From: CAVTOO01 sp963736355
GTDB taxonomy: Bacteria > Pseudomonadota > Alphaproteobacteria > Rhizobiales > Xanthobacteraceae
DNA length: 64,000 nt
Assembly: GCA_963736355.1 (NCBI GenBank)
Contig: CAVTOO010000014.1
Coordinates: 1 to 64,000, forward strand
Reading direction: 5' to 3'
Shown here: positions 39,612 to 48,848 of the stretch, piece by piece
Layout of the letters: each line of letters opens with the position of its first letter
Numbering within the stretch: position 1 is the first letter of the stretch
Position numbers and translations under genes: made by a program
The notes under the pieces: model-generated
The model's input: the letters and a program-made list of their open reading frames with translations, nothing else
What the model was told of the DNA's origin: nothing
Database searches by the model: none

Positions 39612-40395
39612 GTAGCGATCCGTGCGCGCTTCGTGATGATGTCGGCCGTCATGTCGTGGACGGCATCGAGAATGGACGCAGCGAACGTACCCGGCCCCTT
39701 GCTGCGCTTCGCCGCGACTTCACCGGCGATGCCCAAAAGCGTCAGCGCGCCGCAGGCCGCCATGAACGAGTTCCTGTTCGACCGCGAGCGCGGCGGCAAC
39801 CAGCGCCGAACCGGCGCAGCCCATCGCCGTGACCTTGGCCATCAACGGATCGCCATTGTTGATGCGCACGACGCGCACGCCGTCGGTGATCGAGATCCTC
39901 AGCGCCGGTCAGCGCCACGACGCCCGAATGCTGCGTGGCGAATTTCTGCGCGCGGGCGATATCGCAGGCTCCGCCCGACAGCGCCTGGAACTCAGCCCGG
40001 TTGAGCCGCACGACGGCGGGGCTGTGCTGCATCAGCGTGCGCGCGAGCGCCAGACGCGACGGCGAACGATCGACGAAAACAGGATCGACCACGAAGCGCA
40101 GCTTGTGCGACTTGGCCGCGACCAGCGTCAATCCGATCGCCTGCCGCCGCTCGTCGTCGAGCGTACCGATATTGATCAGCAGGCTCGCGGACGACCCGAC
40201 AAAATCGCCGATCTCCTCGGCCGACGTGGTCATCGAGGGAATGGCGCCGGCGGCGAGCAGCATGTTGGCGGTAAAGCTCTGCGCCACCGAATTGGTGATG
40301 GCGTGAACGCGCGGCGCGCGCTCTTTCAGGCGCGTCATGATCGACGCCGCGCAATTGGCGACATCCGCCACCAGACCAGACGCGCCAGCAGCCAT
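39608..40395 (-). CDS. thiM: Hydroxyethylthiazole kinase ThiM, frameshifted
   Basis: A salvage kinase phosphorylating the thiazole alcohol, about 262 residues. Start [20 protein letters not shown] at the ATG at 40393-40395. Conserved [20 protein letters not shown] and [14 protein letters not shown] follow, then [13 protein letters not shown]. The frame breaks near 39895 and again near 39775. In the correct frame the C-terminus reads [20 protein letters not shown] to [10 protein letters not shown] and stops at 39608-39610. It forms an operon with thiD. The breaks are probably sequence errors. Confidence 0.88.
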
Positions 40396-40557
40396 GGCCA
40401 CCTCCAGAACAATTTACATGCCGACGCCTCGATAACGGCGTCATACAGGCCAGCATATGGCACCCGGCCCGCCGGCTTCGCAAGCGCTTGCCACAGCCGC
40501 TCAATTTTGCTGGATTGAGATAGCTTCTTTTTTGAGTGCCCCGGAGATCGTTTGCAA

Positions 40558-40794
40558 ATGGTCCCTTTTTTCGTCCAGATCAAATGCCAGCTCGGCAAAT
40601 CGTACCAGGTTGCCGACGCGCTCGCGGAAGCCGAGATCGCCTCGGAAATCTACTCCACCGCGGGCGGCTACGACCTGCTGGTGAAATTCTATGTCGAGCC
40701 CGGCACGGATATCGGCCATTTCGTCAACGAGAAGGTGCAGACGCTCTCGGGCGTGCAGGACACCTATACGATCATCACCTTCAAGGCTTTCTGA
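40558..40794 (+). CDS. Stand-alone AsnC/Lrp ligand-binding (RAM) domain protein
   Basis: A 78-residue protein that is only the RAM half of an Lrp regulator, without a DNA-binding helix-turn-helix. The sequence MVPFFVQIKCQLGKSYQVAD, then STAGGYDLLVKFYVEPGTDI and VQTLSGVQDTYTIITFKAF is the full alpha-beta sandwich. Such short proteins assemble into octameric rings that bind amino acids and may modulate Lrp proteins. It is divergent from thiM and overlaps the convergent DMT transporter gene by 14 bases. The start at 40558 is the first ATG of the frame. Confidence 0.85.
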   Translation: MVPFFVQIKCQLGKSYQVADALAEAEIASEIYSTAGGYDLLVKFYVEPGTDIGHFVNEKVQTLSGVQDTYTIITFKAF

Positions 40795-41749
40795 CCGGCA
40801 TATTCTGGACTTGCGGCGTATCGGCCTCAGACGGCGCAGGCGCGAACGGCGACTCGCGCATTTCCTTCAAGCCCAGCTGGCGCTCGCGGAAAATCACGAA
40901 CAATCCCGCCGCGATCACGACGAGCGCGCCTGCCACGACCCATGAGGTCGGCACTTCGCCGAAGATGGCGTAACCCAGGATCAGCGCCCAAACCATCGCC
41001 GAATATTCAAACGGTGCGAGCAGCGAGGGCGGCGCGTAACGATAGCCGGCGGTATGAAGAATCTGGCCGATGCCGCCGACCAGCCCGAGACCGAACAGCA
41101 TCATGACCTCGTGGCTGTCCTGCGGGATGCGCCAGCCGAACGGCAACGTCAGAAGCCCGATCCCCGACACGAACAGCGAGAAATAGATGACGATGGCGAC
41201 GGTGGATTCCGTCTCCTGCAGACGGCGGATCTGCGTGGTGGCGCCGGCGGCGCAGACCGCGTTGAGCAAGGCAAGGCCGATACCGATGAGCGCGCCGGTG
41301 GTGAGATCCTGCGTGGTGGTTTCGAGATGCGGCACCAGCATCAGGAGCACGCCGGAGAAGCCGACGATGACGGCGGTCCAGCGATAGATGTGAACACGCT
41401 CCTTCAGGAACAGCGCAGCGAAGACGACGGTGATCAGTGGCGACAGAAAGGTGATGGCCGTGACATCGACCACCGGCAGCCGCGAATAGGCGCCGATGAA
41501 ACAGAACGTCCCGAAGGCGGCGATGCTGCCGCGCAGGATATGACCACCGAGCCGCTTCGTCCGCATCGCGCCCGACAGCTGGCGGCGAAACGCATAGAAG
41601 ATCAGGATCGGGACGAGACCGAGAAAGGCGCGGACGAAGGCGATCTGGCCCCAGGGAAAGGTCTGGCTGAGGTGACGCACGAACAGCGCCAGCACGGTGA
41701 ACATGAACATGCTGGAGAGCTTGAAGGAAATCGCCTTGAAATTGTTCAT
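40781..41749 (-). CDS. EamA/DMT-family transporter
   Basis: A 322-residue drug/metabolite transporter with ten predicted membrane helices in two EamA repeats (SMFMFTVLALFVRHLSQTFP with FVRAFLGLVPIL, and later TGALIGIGLALLNAVCAAGA with APFEYSAMVWALILGYAIFG). The soluble tail is Pro/Ala rich. The substrate is unknown; relatives export amino acids, purines or other metabolites. The frame is intact. Its 3' end overlaps that of the RAM-domain gene, which is convergent. Confidence 0.85.
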   Translation of the reverse strand: MNNFKAISFKLSSMFMFTVLALFVRHLSQTFPWGQIAFVRAFLGLVPILIFYAFRRQLSGAMRTKRLGGHILRGSIAAFGTFCFIGAYSRLPVVDVTAITFLSPLITVVFAALFLKERVHIYRWTAVIVGFSGVLLMLVPHLETTTQDLTTGALIGIGLALLNAVCAAGATTQIRRLQETESTVAIVIYFSLFVSGIGLLTLPFGWRIPQDSHEVMMLFGLGLVGGIGQILHTAGYRYAPPSLLAPFEYSAMVWALILGYAIFGEVPTSWVVAGALVVIAAGLFVIFRERQLGLKEMRESPFAPAPSEADTPQVQNMPVRKP

Positions 41750-41874
41750 CGAAGGAAAGCAATCGCGGCGGCCGGACCGCTCTCAGGAATGAAGGGACAG
41801 ACCAGACCAAAGCACGGATGAGCGGGCCCGCAAAGCGCGCCCGGCGCATGGCGGCATGCAGCGCCTTATTTCTT

Positions 41875-41944
41875 GCGCATGATCTTGTCGGAAAACCGGT
41901 ATCCACTTTGCGCTGACGCGGCCGTACCGGTCCGGATCATGCGC
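41875..41944. repeat. GCATGATC palindrome family copy
   Basis: Arms GCGCATGATCTTGTCGGAAA and CCGGATCATGCGCC with the ACCGGTATCCACTTT core and the GCGCTGACGCGGCCGTACCG insert seen also at 21931-22025. It begins 7 bases beyond the stop of the dihaem cytochrome gene. Confidence 0.75.
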
Positions 41945-41951
41945 CCCGTTG

Positions 41952-42869
41952 CTACGATTTTCCGGGGCGCGGCAGCAAATCCACCGCCGGCAGCGATTTC
42001 AGATAGGCCGCCATTGCGGCGCGATCAGATGCCGGAAGCTGCGCCGTGTTGCGAATGACCAACGCCATCGAGCCGGACACGGAATCAAATCCCGGCGTCT
42101 GCCCGCTTTCGAGGAAATCGGCGAAGTCCTTCTCCGTCCAATCGCCGAGGCTCTTCTGGGTGATGTTGGGAATGAAGCCGTCACCCTCGGGATCGGGACC
42201 TCCGGCAAAGCGGCGCGTCGAAATGATGCCGCCCAGCACGTTGCGCGGCGAATGGCATTCGGCGCAATGGCTGAGCGCGTTCACGAGATAGGCGCCCCTG
42301 TTCCATTGTTCCGAACGCGCGGGATCAGGCCGGAAGGTGCGGCCATTGGCATAGAGGAATTTCCAGCCGCCGAGGCTGCGGCGCACATTGAACGGGAACG
42401 GCACGTCGTGATCGCGCACCTTGCCCTGCACCGCCGGCAGCGTCTTCATGAACGCGAACAGATCGCGCACGTCCTCAAGCTTCATGCGCTGATAGGAGGC
42501 GTAGGGAAACGCAGGAAAGTAGTGCGTGCCTTGTGGCGACGTTCCCTTGATAACGGCGGTCGCAAACTGCGCTTCTGTCCAGCGGCCGATGCCGTCATTC
42601 GGATCGGAGGAAACATTCGGAACGTAGAACGTGCCGAAGGGCGATTTCAGGCCGAGCCCGCCGCCAAGCTGCGTCAGGTCTTTCTGTCCGGGCGTTGCGT
42701 GGCAGGAGGCGCATCCTCCGGCATAGAAGATGGTCTTGCCGTTGGCGGCATTCGGCGCATAGGCCGGCAAGGCGCTTGCGGAGATGGTCGACGGTTCGGT
42801 GATCACCCAGAAGACGCCGGCGCCGACGATCGCGGCCGCGACCAGAAGCATCACAAGCTTGCGCATCAT
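41952..42869 (-). CDS. Membrane-anchored dihaem cytochrome c
   Basis: A 305-residue cytochrome with an N-terminal helix (LVMLLVAAAIVGAGVFWVI) and two class I haem sites, CASCH (about residue 53) and CAECH (about residue 206). Methionine ligands probably come from later loops. The form GGCASCH to LKSPFGTFYVPNVSSDPNDG resembles the cytochrome subunits of alcohol, aldehyde and isoquinoline dehydrogenases. It lies downstream of a cytochrome c' gene and a CoxL-like gene on the same strand, so it may accept electrons from that enzyme. The ATG gives MMRKLVMLL. Confidence 0.88.
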   Translation of the reverse strand: MMRKLVMLLVAAAIVGAGVFWVITEPSTISASALPAYAPNAANGKTIFYAGGCASCHATPGQKDLTQLGGGLGLKSPFGTFYVPNVSSDPNDGIGRWTEAQFATAVIKGTSPQGTHYFPAFPYASYQRMKLEDVRDLFAFMKTLPAVQGKVRDHDVPFPFNVRRSLGGWKFLYANGRTFRPDPARSEQWNRGAYLVNALSHCAECHSPRNVLGGIISTRRFAGGPDPEGDGFIPNITQKSLGDWTEKDFADFLESGQTPGFDSVSGSMALVIRNTAQLPASDRAAMAAYLKSLPAVDLLPRPGKS

Positions 42870-42918
42870 GCGTTTCTCCAGATGTGACGGCTACGATGCA
42901 CAAGAGCCGCGATAAGGT

Positions 42919-42947
42919 AAAGGCGGACCCTTCCGGGCCCGCCTTTG
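42919..42947 (-). terminator. Terminator-like hairpin between the cytochrome genes
   Basis: Arms AAAGGCGGACCC and GGGCCCGCCTTT with one mismatch and a TTCC loop, 29 bases past the cytochrome c' stop. The T-tail is short (three T), so termination may be partial. Confidence 0.6.
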
Positions 42948-42975
42948 AATATCACGCGAGAGTGCCGGTCGCGGC

Positions 42976-43425
42976 TTAGCTGCTGCGCTGCCGGTAGGTT
43001 TCATGACAACCGTTGCAAGAGCCATTGATCGCAGCCGCGCCAGCCTTCAGCGTATCAAGATCGATGATCTTGCCCTTGAGGTCCGAGACGGCCTTGGCCA
43101 TCGCTGCGGCCTTGGCATTGAAGTCGGCCGGGGTTTCCCAGATCTTGTCCGCGCCCTTGAAATTGCCCTGCGCCGAAACCTTGGGCGAGGCGGCATAGAG
43201 AGCGGGAATCTTCTTGGCTGCGTCCTCAAGCTGAGTCATCGCGGCGTCGACCGTGGCCTGATTGTAGGGATTGTCGCCCTTCACCATTTTCGACATGTCC
43301 GAATAGACGCTCTTGCCGTTGGCCTTCATCAGAGCCTGGCGCTCGGTCGCCGCATTTTGCTGTGCGCTGACCGCTGAAATACCGAGCCCAATAATGGCTG
43401 CGGCAATCGTCAAACCACGAATCAT
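42976..43425 (-). CDS. Cytochrome c' (class II, c556-like)
   Basis: A 149-residue periplasmic protein. The signal peptide MIRGLTIAAAIIGLGISAVSAQ is followed by a four-helix bundle and the C-terminal haem motif CNGCHETYR, which defines class II cytochromes c. ERQALMKANGKSVYSDMSKM near the mature N-terminus is family-like. Such proteins carry electrons or bind NO. The ATG at 43423-43425 follows GGGAGGGAAGAGGG-type purines and is preferred to an upstream extension of 36 residues. Confidence 0.88.
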   Translation of the reverse strand: MIRGLTIAAAIIGLGISAVSAQQNAATERQALMKANGKSVYSDMSKMVKGDNPYNQATVDAAMTQLEDAAKKIPALYAASPKVSAQGNFKGADKIWETPADFNAKAAAMAKAVSDLKGKIIDLDTLKAGAAAINGSCNGCHETYRQRSS

Positions 43426-43637
43426 TCCCTCTTCCCTCCTTATGGGCGGCCTGCGGCCGCGTACTGTCATGGCCCGCTTCACGCAAACCGCGCCACGGCT
43501 CATCAACACCGCTACGATGCCAATATTCCGCACGCCACGGAGGCCCGCGAGCGCGGGCTCCGGTCACAATCGCGTCAGATGATGATGTGATGAATTGAGG
43601 CGGCTGCGGCAGGCTGCCGCAGCCGGGGTTTCAGCTT

Positions 43638-43710
43638 GAGCAGATCCCCGGATCAAGTCCGGGGACGAGCCTTTCCCGAAAACCGGCTTCCACTTTTCGG
43701 GATCATGCTC
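43638..43710. repeat. Composite GCATGATC palindrome with embedded CCCCGG hairpin
   Basis: GAGCAGATCCCCGGATCAAG, TCCGGGG, then CCCGAAAACCGGCTTCCACT and TTTCGGGATCATGCTC. It starts one base beyond the stop of the CoxL-like gene. It shares the hairpin with the copy at 21931. Confidence 0.75.
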
Positions 43711-43711
43711 T

Positions 43712-46021
43712 TTACAAACTGTGCTCGCGCCGGTGCTGACGGATCGTCTGCCAGACCCTCAGAGGAGTCGCAGGCATATCGATGTGGTCGATATGATATT
43801 CGCGATACAGCGCATCGACGATGGCATTCATCACCGCCGGACATGCTCCGATGGAGCCCGCCTCGCCCGCGCCCTTGACGCCGAGCGGATTGGTTACGCA
43901 CGGCACGTTGCGCGTCTCGAAGGTGAAGGACGGCATCTCGTCGGCATGCGGCAGCGCGTAATCCATCAGCGTGCCGGACACCAGCTGCCCGTCATCGGCG
44001 CCATAGACCGCCTGCTCCATCAGCGCCTGACCGATGCCCTGCACCGCGCCGCCATGGATCTGCCCTTCGAGCAGCATCGGGTTCAACGTCACGCCGAAAT
44101 CGTCGACCACGACATAGTTCACGATATGGGTGACGCCGGTGTCGGGATCGATCTCGACTTCGACGAGATGCGTGCCGTTGGGATAGGTGCCGGTCTCCGG
44201 CGCGAAGGTTTCCGACGACGCGAGTTTCTTCGGATCGGTGCCGGGACGACGCGCCAGATCGACGAAGGAAATCACCTTGTCAGTGCCGGCGACGCGGATG
44301 TTGCCATCGGAAATCTCAAGATCGCCGACGCTGGCCTCGAGCGCATCGGCGGCAAGCTCCTTGAGATTGTTGCCGAGCGTGCGCGTGGCGCGCTGAACGC
44401 TGACACCACCGACGGGAATCGAACTTGAACCGCCGGTGCCGCGACCGGTCGGAATCAAATCGGTATCGCCCTGGAACACCTTGATGCGCTCCATCGGAAT
44501 GCCGAACTGATCGGACACCAATTGCGCATAGGCCGTGATGTGGCCCTGCCCGTTCGACTGCGAACCGATGAGCACGGTGAAGTCGCCGTTCTGATCGAGA
44601 CGGATATTGGCCGTCTCCGGACCGACGCCGCCGCAGATCTCGATATAGCTCGCAAGCCCGATGCCGCGAATGCGGCCGGCCTTCTTGGCGGCCTTGGCGC
44701 GCTTGGAGAAATCCTTCCAGTCGGCGATGTCCTGCGCGCGCTTCAGGTGTCCGGCGAATTCGCCCGAATCGTACACCTTGCCGCTTTGCGTCGTGTACGG
44801 CATCGCCTTCGGCGGGATGAAGTTCTTGCGGCGGATCGCGTCCGTCGTCATGCCCATTTTGCGCGCGGCCGCATCGACCAGACGCTCGATGACATAGGCC
44901 GCTTCGGGACGGCCCGCGCCGCGATAGGCGTCGACCGGCACGGTGTTGGTGAAAATCGCACGCACGCGACCGTGGAACGCCGGAATGTCATAGACACCCG
45001 GCAGCATGCTTGCGCCGCCAAACGGCACGTAGGGCCCGAACATCGACACATAGGCGCCGATATCGGCGATGGTGTCGGTGTCGAGCGCGAGGAACTTGCC
45101 GTCCTTGTCCATCGCCATGCGCGCCTTGGTGAGATTGGCGCGGCCATGACTGTCGGCGAGGAAGTGATCGGCGCGATCGGCGACCCACTTGACCGGGCGC
45201 TTGAGCTTGCGCGCGGCAACGGCCGCGAGCGCATATTCACGATAGAAGAAGATCTTGGTGCCGAACCCGCCGCCGACATCCGGCGTGATGACGCGGACCT
45301 GGTTCTTTTCGATCTTGAGAATGTCCTGGTGCAGGATATCGCGCTGGCGATGCGCGCCCTGGCTGCCGATGGTCAGCGTGAAGTGATCGCGTGCGGCATC
45401 GTATTCGCACACCGCGGCGCGCGGCTCCATGTAGTTGGCGATGACGCGCGGATTGATGATCTCGATCTCGGCCACCGCATGCGCCTTCTCGAACGCCGCG
45501 CGGGTCTTGGCCTCGTCGCCAAGGTGACCGTCATACAACAGATTGTTCGGATGCGTCGGCCAGATCTGCGGCGCGCCGTTGGCGATGGCGGCTTCGTAGC
45601 CGATGGCGGCCGGCAGCGTCTCCCACTCGATGTCGATGGCCTCGATCGCGTCGCGGACCTGCTCGACAGTTTCGGCGACGACGAAGGCGATGGAATCGCC
45701 GACATGGCGCACGGTGTCTTTCGGCAGAACCGGATAGAGCGGCGGCGGCAGCTTGTCGCGGCCCGGATAGGGCGGCAGGCACGGCAGCGTGCCGAGATTG
45801 CCGGTGTCCTCGGCGGTGATGATGGCGGCGACGCCCGGCATGCCGAGCGCGCGTTTGATATCCAGCTTGAAGCGCGCATGGGCGTGCGGCGAGCGCAGCA
45901 CCAGCGCATGCAGCGCGCCTGTGGGATGAAAATCGGAGGTGTAGCGGCCATGGCCGCGCAGCAAAGCGTCATCTTCCTTGCGGGCCACGCTCTGACCCAT
46001 ACCGAATTTCACAGGAGCCAT
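43712..46021 (-). CDS. CoxL-like molybdopterin-binding subunit of a xanthine-dehydrogenase-family hydroxylase
   Basis: A 769-residue large subunit. The opening FGMGQSVARKEDDALLRGHG and the a/b hammerhead domain are typical, as are DVGGGFGTKIFFYREYALAA, AYRGAGRPEAAYVIERLVD, SQSNGQGHITAYAQ and GRGTGGSSSIPVGGV. The catalytic glutamate is in GVKGAGEAGSIG near residue 730. The active-site loop AYRGAGR is that of aldehyde/other hydroxylases, not the AYRCSFR of true CO dehydrogenase. The FAD (CoxM) and 2Fe-2S (CoxS) partner genes are absent here, so partners lie elsewhere or electrons pass to the downstream cytochromes. The frame is intact. Confidence 0.9.
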   Translation of the reverse strand: MAPVKFGMGQSVARKEDDALLRGHGRYTSDFHPTGALHALVLRSPHAHARFKLDIKRALGMPGVAAIITAEDTGNLGTLPCLPPYPGRDKLPPPLYPVLPKDTVRHVGDSIAFVVAETVEQVRDAIEAIDIEWETLPAAIGYEAAIANGAPQIWPTHPNNLLYDGHLGDEAKTRAAFEKAHAVAEIEIINPRVIANYMEPRAAVCEYDAARDHFTLTIGSQGAHRQRDILHQDILKIEKNQVRVITPDVGGGFGTKIFFYREYALAAVAARKLKRPVKWVADRADHFLADSHGRANLTKARMAMDKDGKFLALDTDTIADIGAYVSMFGPYVPFGGASMLPGVYDIPAFHGRVRAIFTNTVPVDAYRGAGRPEAAYVIERLVDAAARKMGMTTDAIRRKNFIPPKAMPYTTQSGKVYDSGEFAGHLKRAQDIADWKDFSKRAKAAKKAGRIRGIGLASYIEICGGVGPETANIRLDQNGDFTVLIGSQSNGQGHITAYAQLVSDQFGIPMERIKVFQGDTDLIPTGRGTGGSSSIPVGGVSVQRATRTLGNNLKELAADALEASVGDLEISDGNIRVAGTDKVISFVDLARRPGTDPKKLASSETFAPETGTYPNGTHLVEVEIDPDTGVTHIVNYVVVDDFGVTLNPMLLEGQIHGGAVQGIGQALMEQAVYGADDGQLVSGTLMDYALPHADEMPSFTFETRNVPCVTNPLGVKGAGEAGSIGACPAVMNAIVDALYREYHIDHIDMPATPLRVWQTIRQHRREHSL

Positions 46022-46079
46022 CGATCGATTCCGATACTTTTTGTCGAGGTTTGAATTTTGCCGAAGTTAGGTCGAGGAG

Positions 46080-47606
46080 CTAGCGGACGAGAGCGACCAG
46101 CCAGCGGCGGCCGAACAAAAGGAGGATCGCAGCCGCGTAAGTGACGGCCCCGACCAGAACCAATATGGCAAGCATGGTCTCGGCGCGCAACGCCGGCAAT
46201 TGAGCCAGAATGGGGCTGAAAATGCGGGTGGCGAGCAGCAGTCCTGCGGCCAGTGCAACGCCCGCTGTCACGAATTTGACCGATGCCAGACGCATCTCGC
46301 GGTCGAACTGCAGGTGGCCGGCCGAGACGGCGAAGGCCCCCACCAGGACGAGATTGACCCAGGCCCCGGCGGCCGTGCCCAGCGCCAACCCGACCTGCGC
46401 CAGCGAGCCTGCGAGGGCGATCTTGAGCGCGACATTGACGGCGACACCCGCGAGCGCCGCCTTGACCGGCGTCGCCGTGTCCTGCCGCGCATAGAAGCTC
46501 GCCGACGCACTGCGGATCAGCACGAACGGCACGAGCCCCAGCGCATAGGCCGACAGCGTCGCGGCGGCGTTGGCCGCGTCAGTGGCGGAAAACGCGCCGC
46601 GCTGGAACAAGGCGCTCACGATGATCTCGGGCACGGCCAGGAACGCCACGACAAATGGCAGCGACAGCAGCAACGTAAATTCAAAAGCGCGGCGCTGAGC
46701 GGTTTGCGCGTCGTCGTCGCGGCCCGACGCCAGAAGGCGCGTCATCTCCGGCAGCAGCACAGTGCCGACCGCAATGCCGATGACGCCGATCGGCAACTGA
46801 TTGAGACGGTCGGCATAATACAGTGCCGACAACGCCCCCACCGGCAGGAATGTGGCAATGATGGTGTCGGCGAACAGCGCCACCTGCGTACCCATCGAGC
46901 CGAGCGTCGCGGGCCCCAGTGCGCGGAAGAATTTTCGCACATCGTCGTCGAGGTGAAACACCGTGAAGCGCGGCAGCGTGCTGTTGCGCCTGACGTCCCA
47001 CGCCAGCAACAGATATTCGAGGACGCCCGCGAGCAGAACGCCCCAGGCGGCCGCATGACCGGCGGTGGGAAAGAACGCGGCCAGCGCCAGCGTCATGATC
47101 ATCGACAGATTGAGCAGGATGGACGCGGCGGCCGCGCTGGCGAAACGCTGCAGCACGTTGAGCATGCCGCCATAGAGCGTGACCAGCGTCACGAGCAGAA
47201 GATAGGGGAAGGTGATGCGCGTCAGCGTCGTCGCGAGTTCGGCCTGTGCCGGATCGCCGGCGAAGCCCGGCGCCAACAGCGCGATCAGTTGCGGCATGAA
47301 CAGCAGTGCCACGACCAGCAGCACCGCCTGCACCGCGAACAGCAGCGTGAAGATGCGGTTGGCGAAAAGAGATGCCGATGCCGGCCCGCCGTGGCCGAGC
47401 ACCTGGCCATAGGCCGGGACGAAGGCGGCATTGAACGCGCCTTCGGCGAAGATCGCCCGGAAATGATTGGGCAGGCGCAAGGCAACAAAAAAGGCGTCGG
47501 CGAGAGGGCCGGCGCCTAAGACCGCCGCAAGAACGATGTCGCGAAGAAACCCCGTCAGCCGCGACAGAAGGGTGAAGCCGCCGACGGTGAAAAAGCGCCC
47601 AAGCAT
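46080..47606 (-). CDS. murJ: Lipid II flippase MurJ
   Basis: A 508-residue MOP-superfamily protein with about 14 membrane helices that flips the peptidoglycan precursor lipid II. Conserved start GGFTLLSRLTGFLRDIVLAA, then GPLADAFFVALRLPNHFRAI and FAEGAFNAAFVPAYGQVL, which are diagnostic. Later AGVLEYLLLAWDVRRN, SALYYADRLNQLPIGVIGIA and SASFYARQDTATPVKAA also match. The frame is intact. The DegT gene ends 9 bases before its start codon on the same strand, so murJ may be read through from the polysaccharide genes. Confidence 0.95.
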   Translation of the reverse strand: MLGRFFTVGGFTLLSRLTGFLRDIVLAAVLGAGPLADAFFVALRLPNHFRAIFAEGAFNAAFVPAYGQVLGHGGPASASLFANRIFTLLFAVQAVLLVVALLFMPQLIALLAPGFAGDPAQAELATTLTRITFPYLLLVTLVTLYGGMLNVLQRFASAAAASILLNLSMIMTLALAAFFPTAGHAAAWGVLLAGVLEYLLLAWDVRRNSTLPRFTVFHLDDDVRKFFRALGPATLGSMGTQVALFADTIIATFLPVGALSALYYADRLNQLPIGVIGIAVGTVLLPEMTRLLASGRDDDAQTAQRRAFEFTLLLSLPFVVAFLAVPEIIVSALFQRGAFSATDAANAAATLSAYALGLVPFVLIRSASASFYARQDTATPVKAALAGVAVNVALKIALAGSLAQVGLALGTAAGAWVNLVLVGAFAVSAGHLQFDREMRLASVKFVTAGVALAAGLLLATRIFSPILAQLPALRAETMLAILVLVGAVTYAAAILLLFGRRWLVALVR

Positions 47607-47615
47607 GGGCTGGTT

Positions 47616-48810
47616 CTAGTCCATGAAAAGCCGCGGCAAAACGGCGAAATCAGCCAGCAACGGCGCTGCGCAACAGCCTTGATCACGCGATCCTGGGCGT
47701 CGTCGTCGAGATAGGCGTGCATCGGCAGGCTGATGACCTCCTCGGCCAGCTGATCCGTGACCGGCAATACCGCCGTCGACCACCGGAAATCGGCGGTAGG
47801 CCTCGAGCCGATGCAGCGGCTTCGGGTAGTAGATCGCGGTCGGAATGCCCTGGGCCTTCAGCGCGGCGGCAAAACCGTCGCGCGCATCCGGCTTGAGCCG
47901 GATCGTGTATTGCGCCCACACCGACGTGCAGGCCGTCGCGGCACGGCCGGCACGACCGCGACGTCGTTCAACCCCTCGGCGTAGCGGCGCGCCACCTCGT
48001 TCCGGGCGGCAATCTCGTCGGCGAAGATTTTCAGCTTCTCGATCAGCACCGCGGCCTGAATGGTGTCGAGACGGCTGGTCATGCCGATGCGGACGTTGTC
48101 GTATTTGTCGGCTGCCCTGCCCGTGCACGCGAAGGCTCTGAGGATTTCGACGAGTTCGGCGATCGTCGGTGATCATCGCGCCGCCGTCGCCGTAACAGCC
48201 GAGCGGCTTGGCCGGAAAGAAGCTCGTCGCGGTGGCCGAGCGCGAGCGTGCCAATCTTGCGGCCCTTGTAGTCCGCACCGAAGGCCTGCGCGGCATCGTC
48301 GAGAACGAACAGGCCTTCCGACTGGGCGACGGCGCGGATCGCATCGTGGTCGGCCGGCAGGCCGAACAGATCGACCGGATCAACGCCTTCGGCTTGAGCC
48401 CGAGCGCCTGGCGGTCGCGACCCGCGCTTCAGCGCTGGCCGGATCGAGATTGAACGTCGCGGCATCGACATCGGCAAACACCGGCGTGGCGCCCGAGCAG
48501 AACGACAACTTCGGCCGTGGCGCAGAAGGTGAAGGACGGGCACATCACCGCATCGCCCGGACCGATCGCCCTTCGCCATCAGCACCAGCATCAGCGCATC
48601 GGTGCCGCTGGCGCAGCCGACCACATGGCGCGCGCCGCAGAACGCGGCCAGCTCGCTCTCAAGCGCGCGACCTCCGGCCCCTGAATGAACTGACAATGCG
48701 TGGTGACGCGCGTCGATCGCGTCGTCGATGGCTCGGCCGAGCCGGCGGCGCTGGGCGACGACGTCGATGAACGGGATCGGAGGCGTTGAGACGCGGACGC
48801 TCTGGTTCAT
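47616..48810 (-). CDS. DegT/DnrJ/EryC1/StrS-family sugar aminotransferase, many frameshifts
   Basis: A PLP enzyme of about 390 residues. Segments in shifting frames: PPIPFIDVVAQRRRLGRAID; LESELAAFCGARHVVGCASG; TDALMLVLMAKG; PADHDAIRAVAQSEGLFVLD followed by DAAQAFGADYKG; and FFPAKPLGCYGDGGAMI, which carries the PLP lysine. The end AYLDDDAQDRVIKAVAQRR plus LLADFAVLPRLFMD stops at 47616. At least seven breaks are present. The family includes WbpE, which aminates UDP-3-keto-N-acetylglucosaminuronate. The oxidoreductase and dehydrogenase genes upstream fit that route, but the exact sugar is not determined. Confidence 0.8.
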
Positions 48811-48848
48811 TGAGATCTTCAGCTTGAAGGACAGCGATCACGGCGGCG

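Noticed and set aside
40396..40557. Possible TPP riboswitch upstream of thiM-thiD
   Set aside because: The conserved CTGAGA and the ACCTGA...GGATAATGCCAGCG-type elements are absent in the 160-base leader on the minus strand.
43712..46021. True form I CO dehydrogenase (CoxL)
   Set aside because: The active-site loop reads AYRGAGR, not AYRCSFR, and coxM/coxS are not adjacent, so CO oxidation is not supported.
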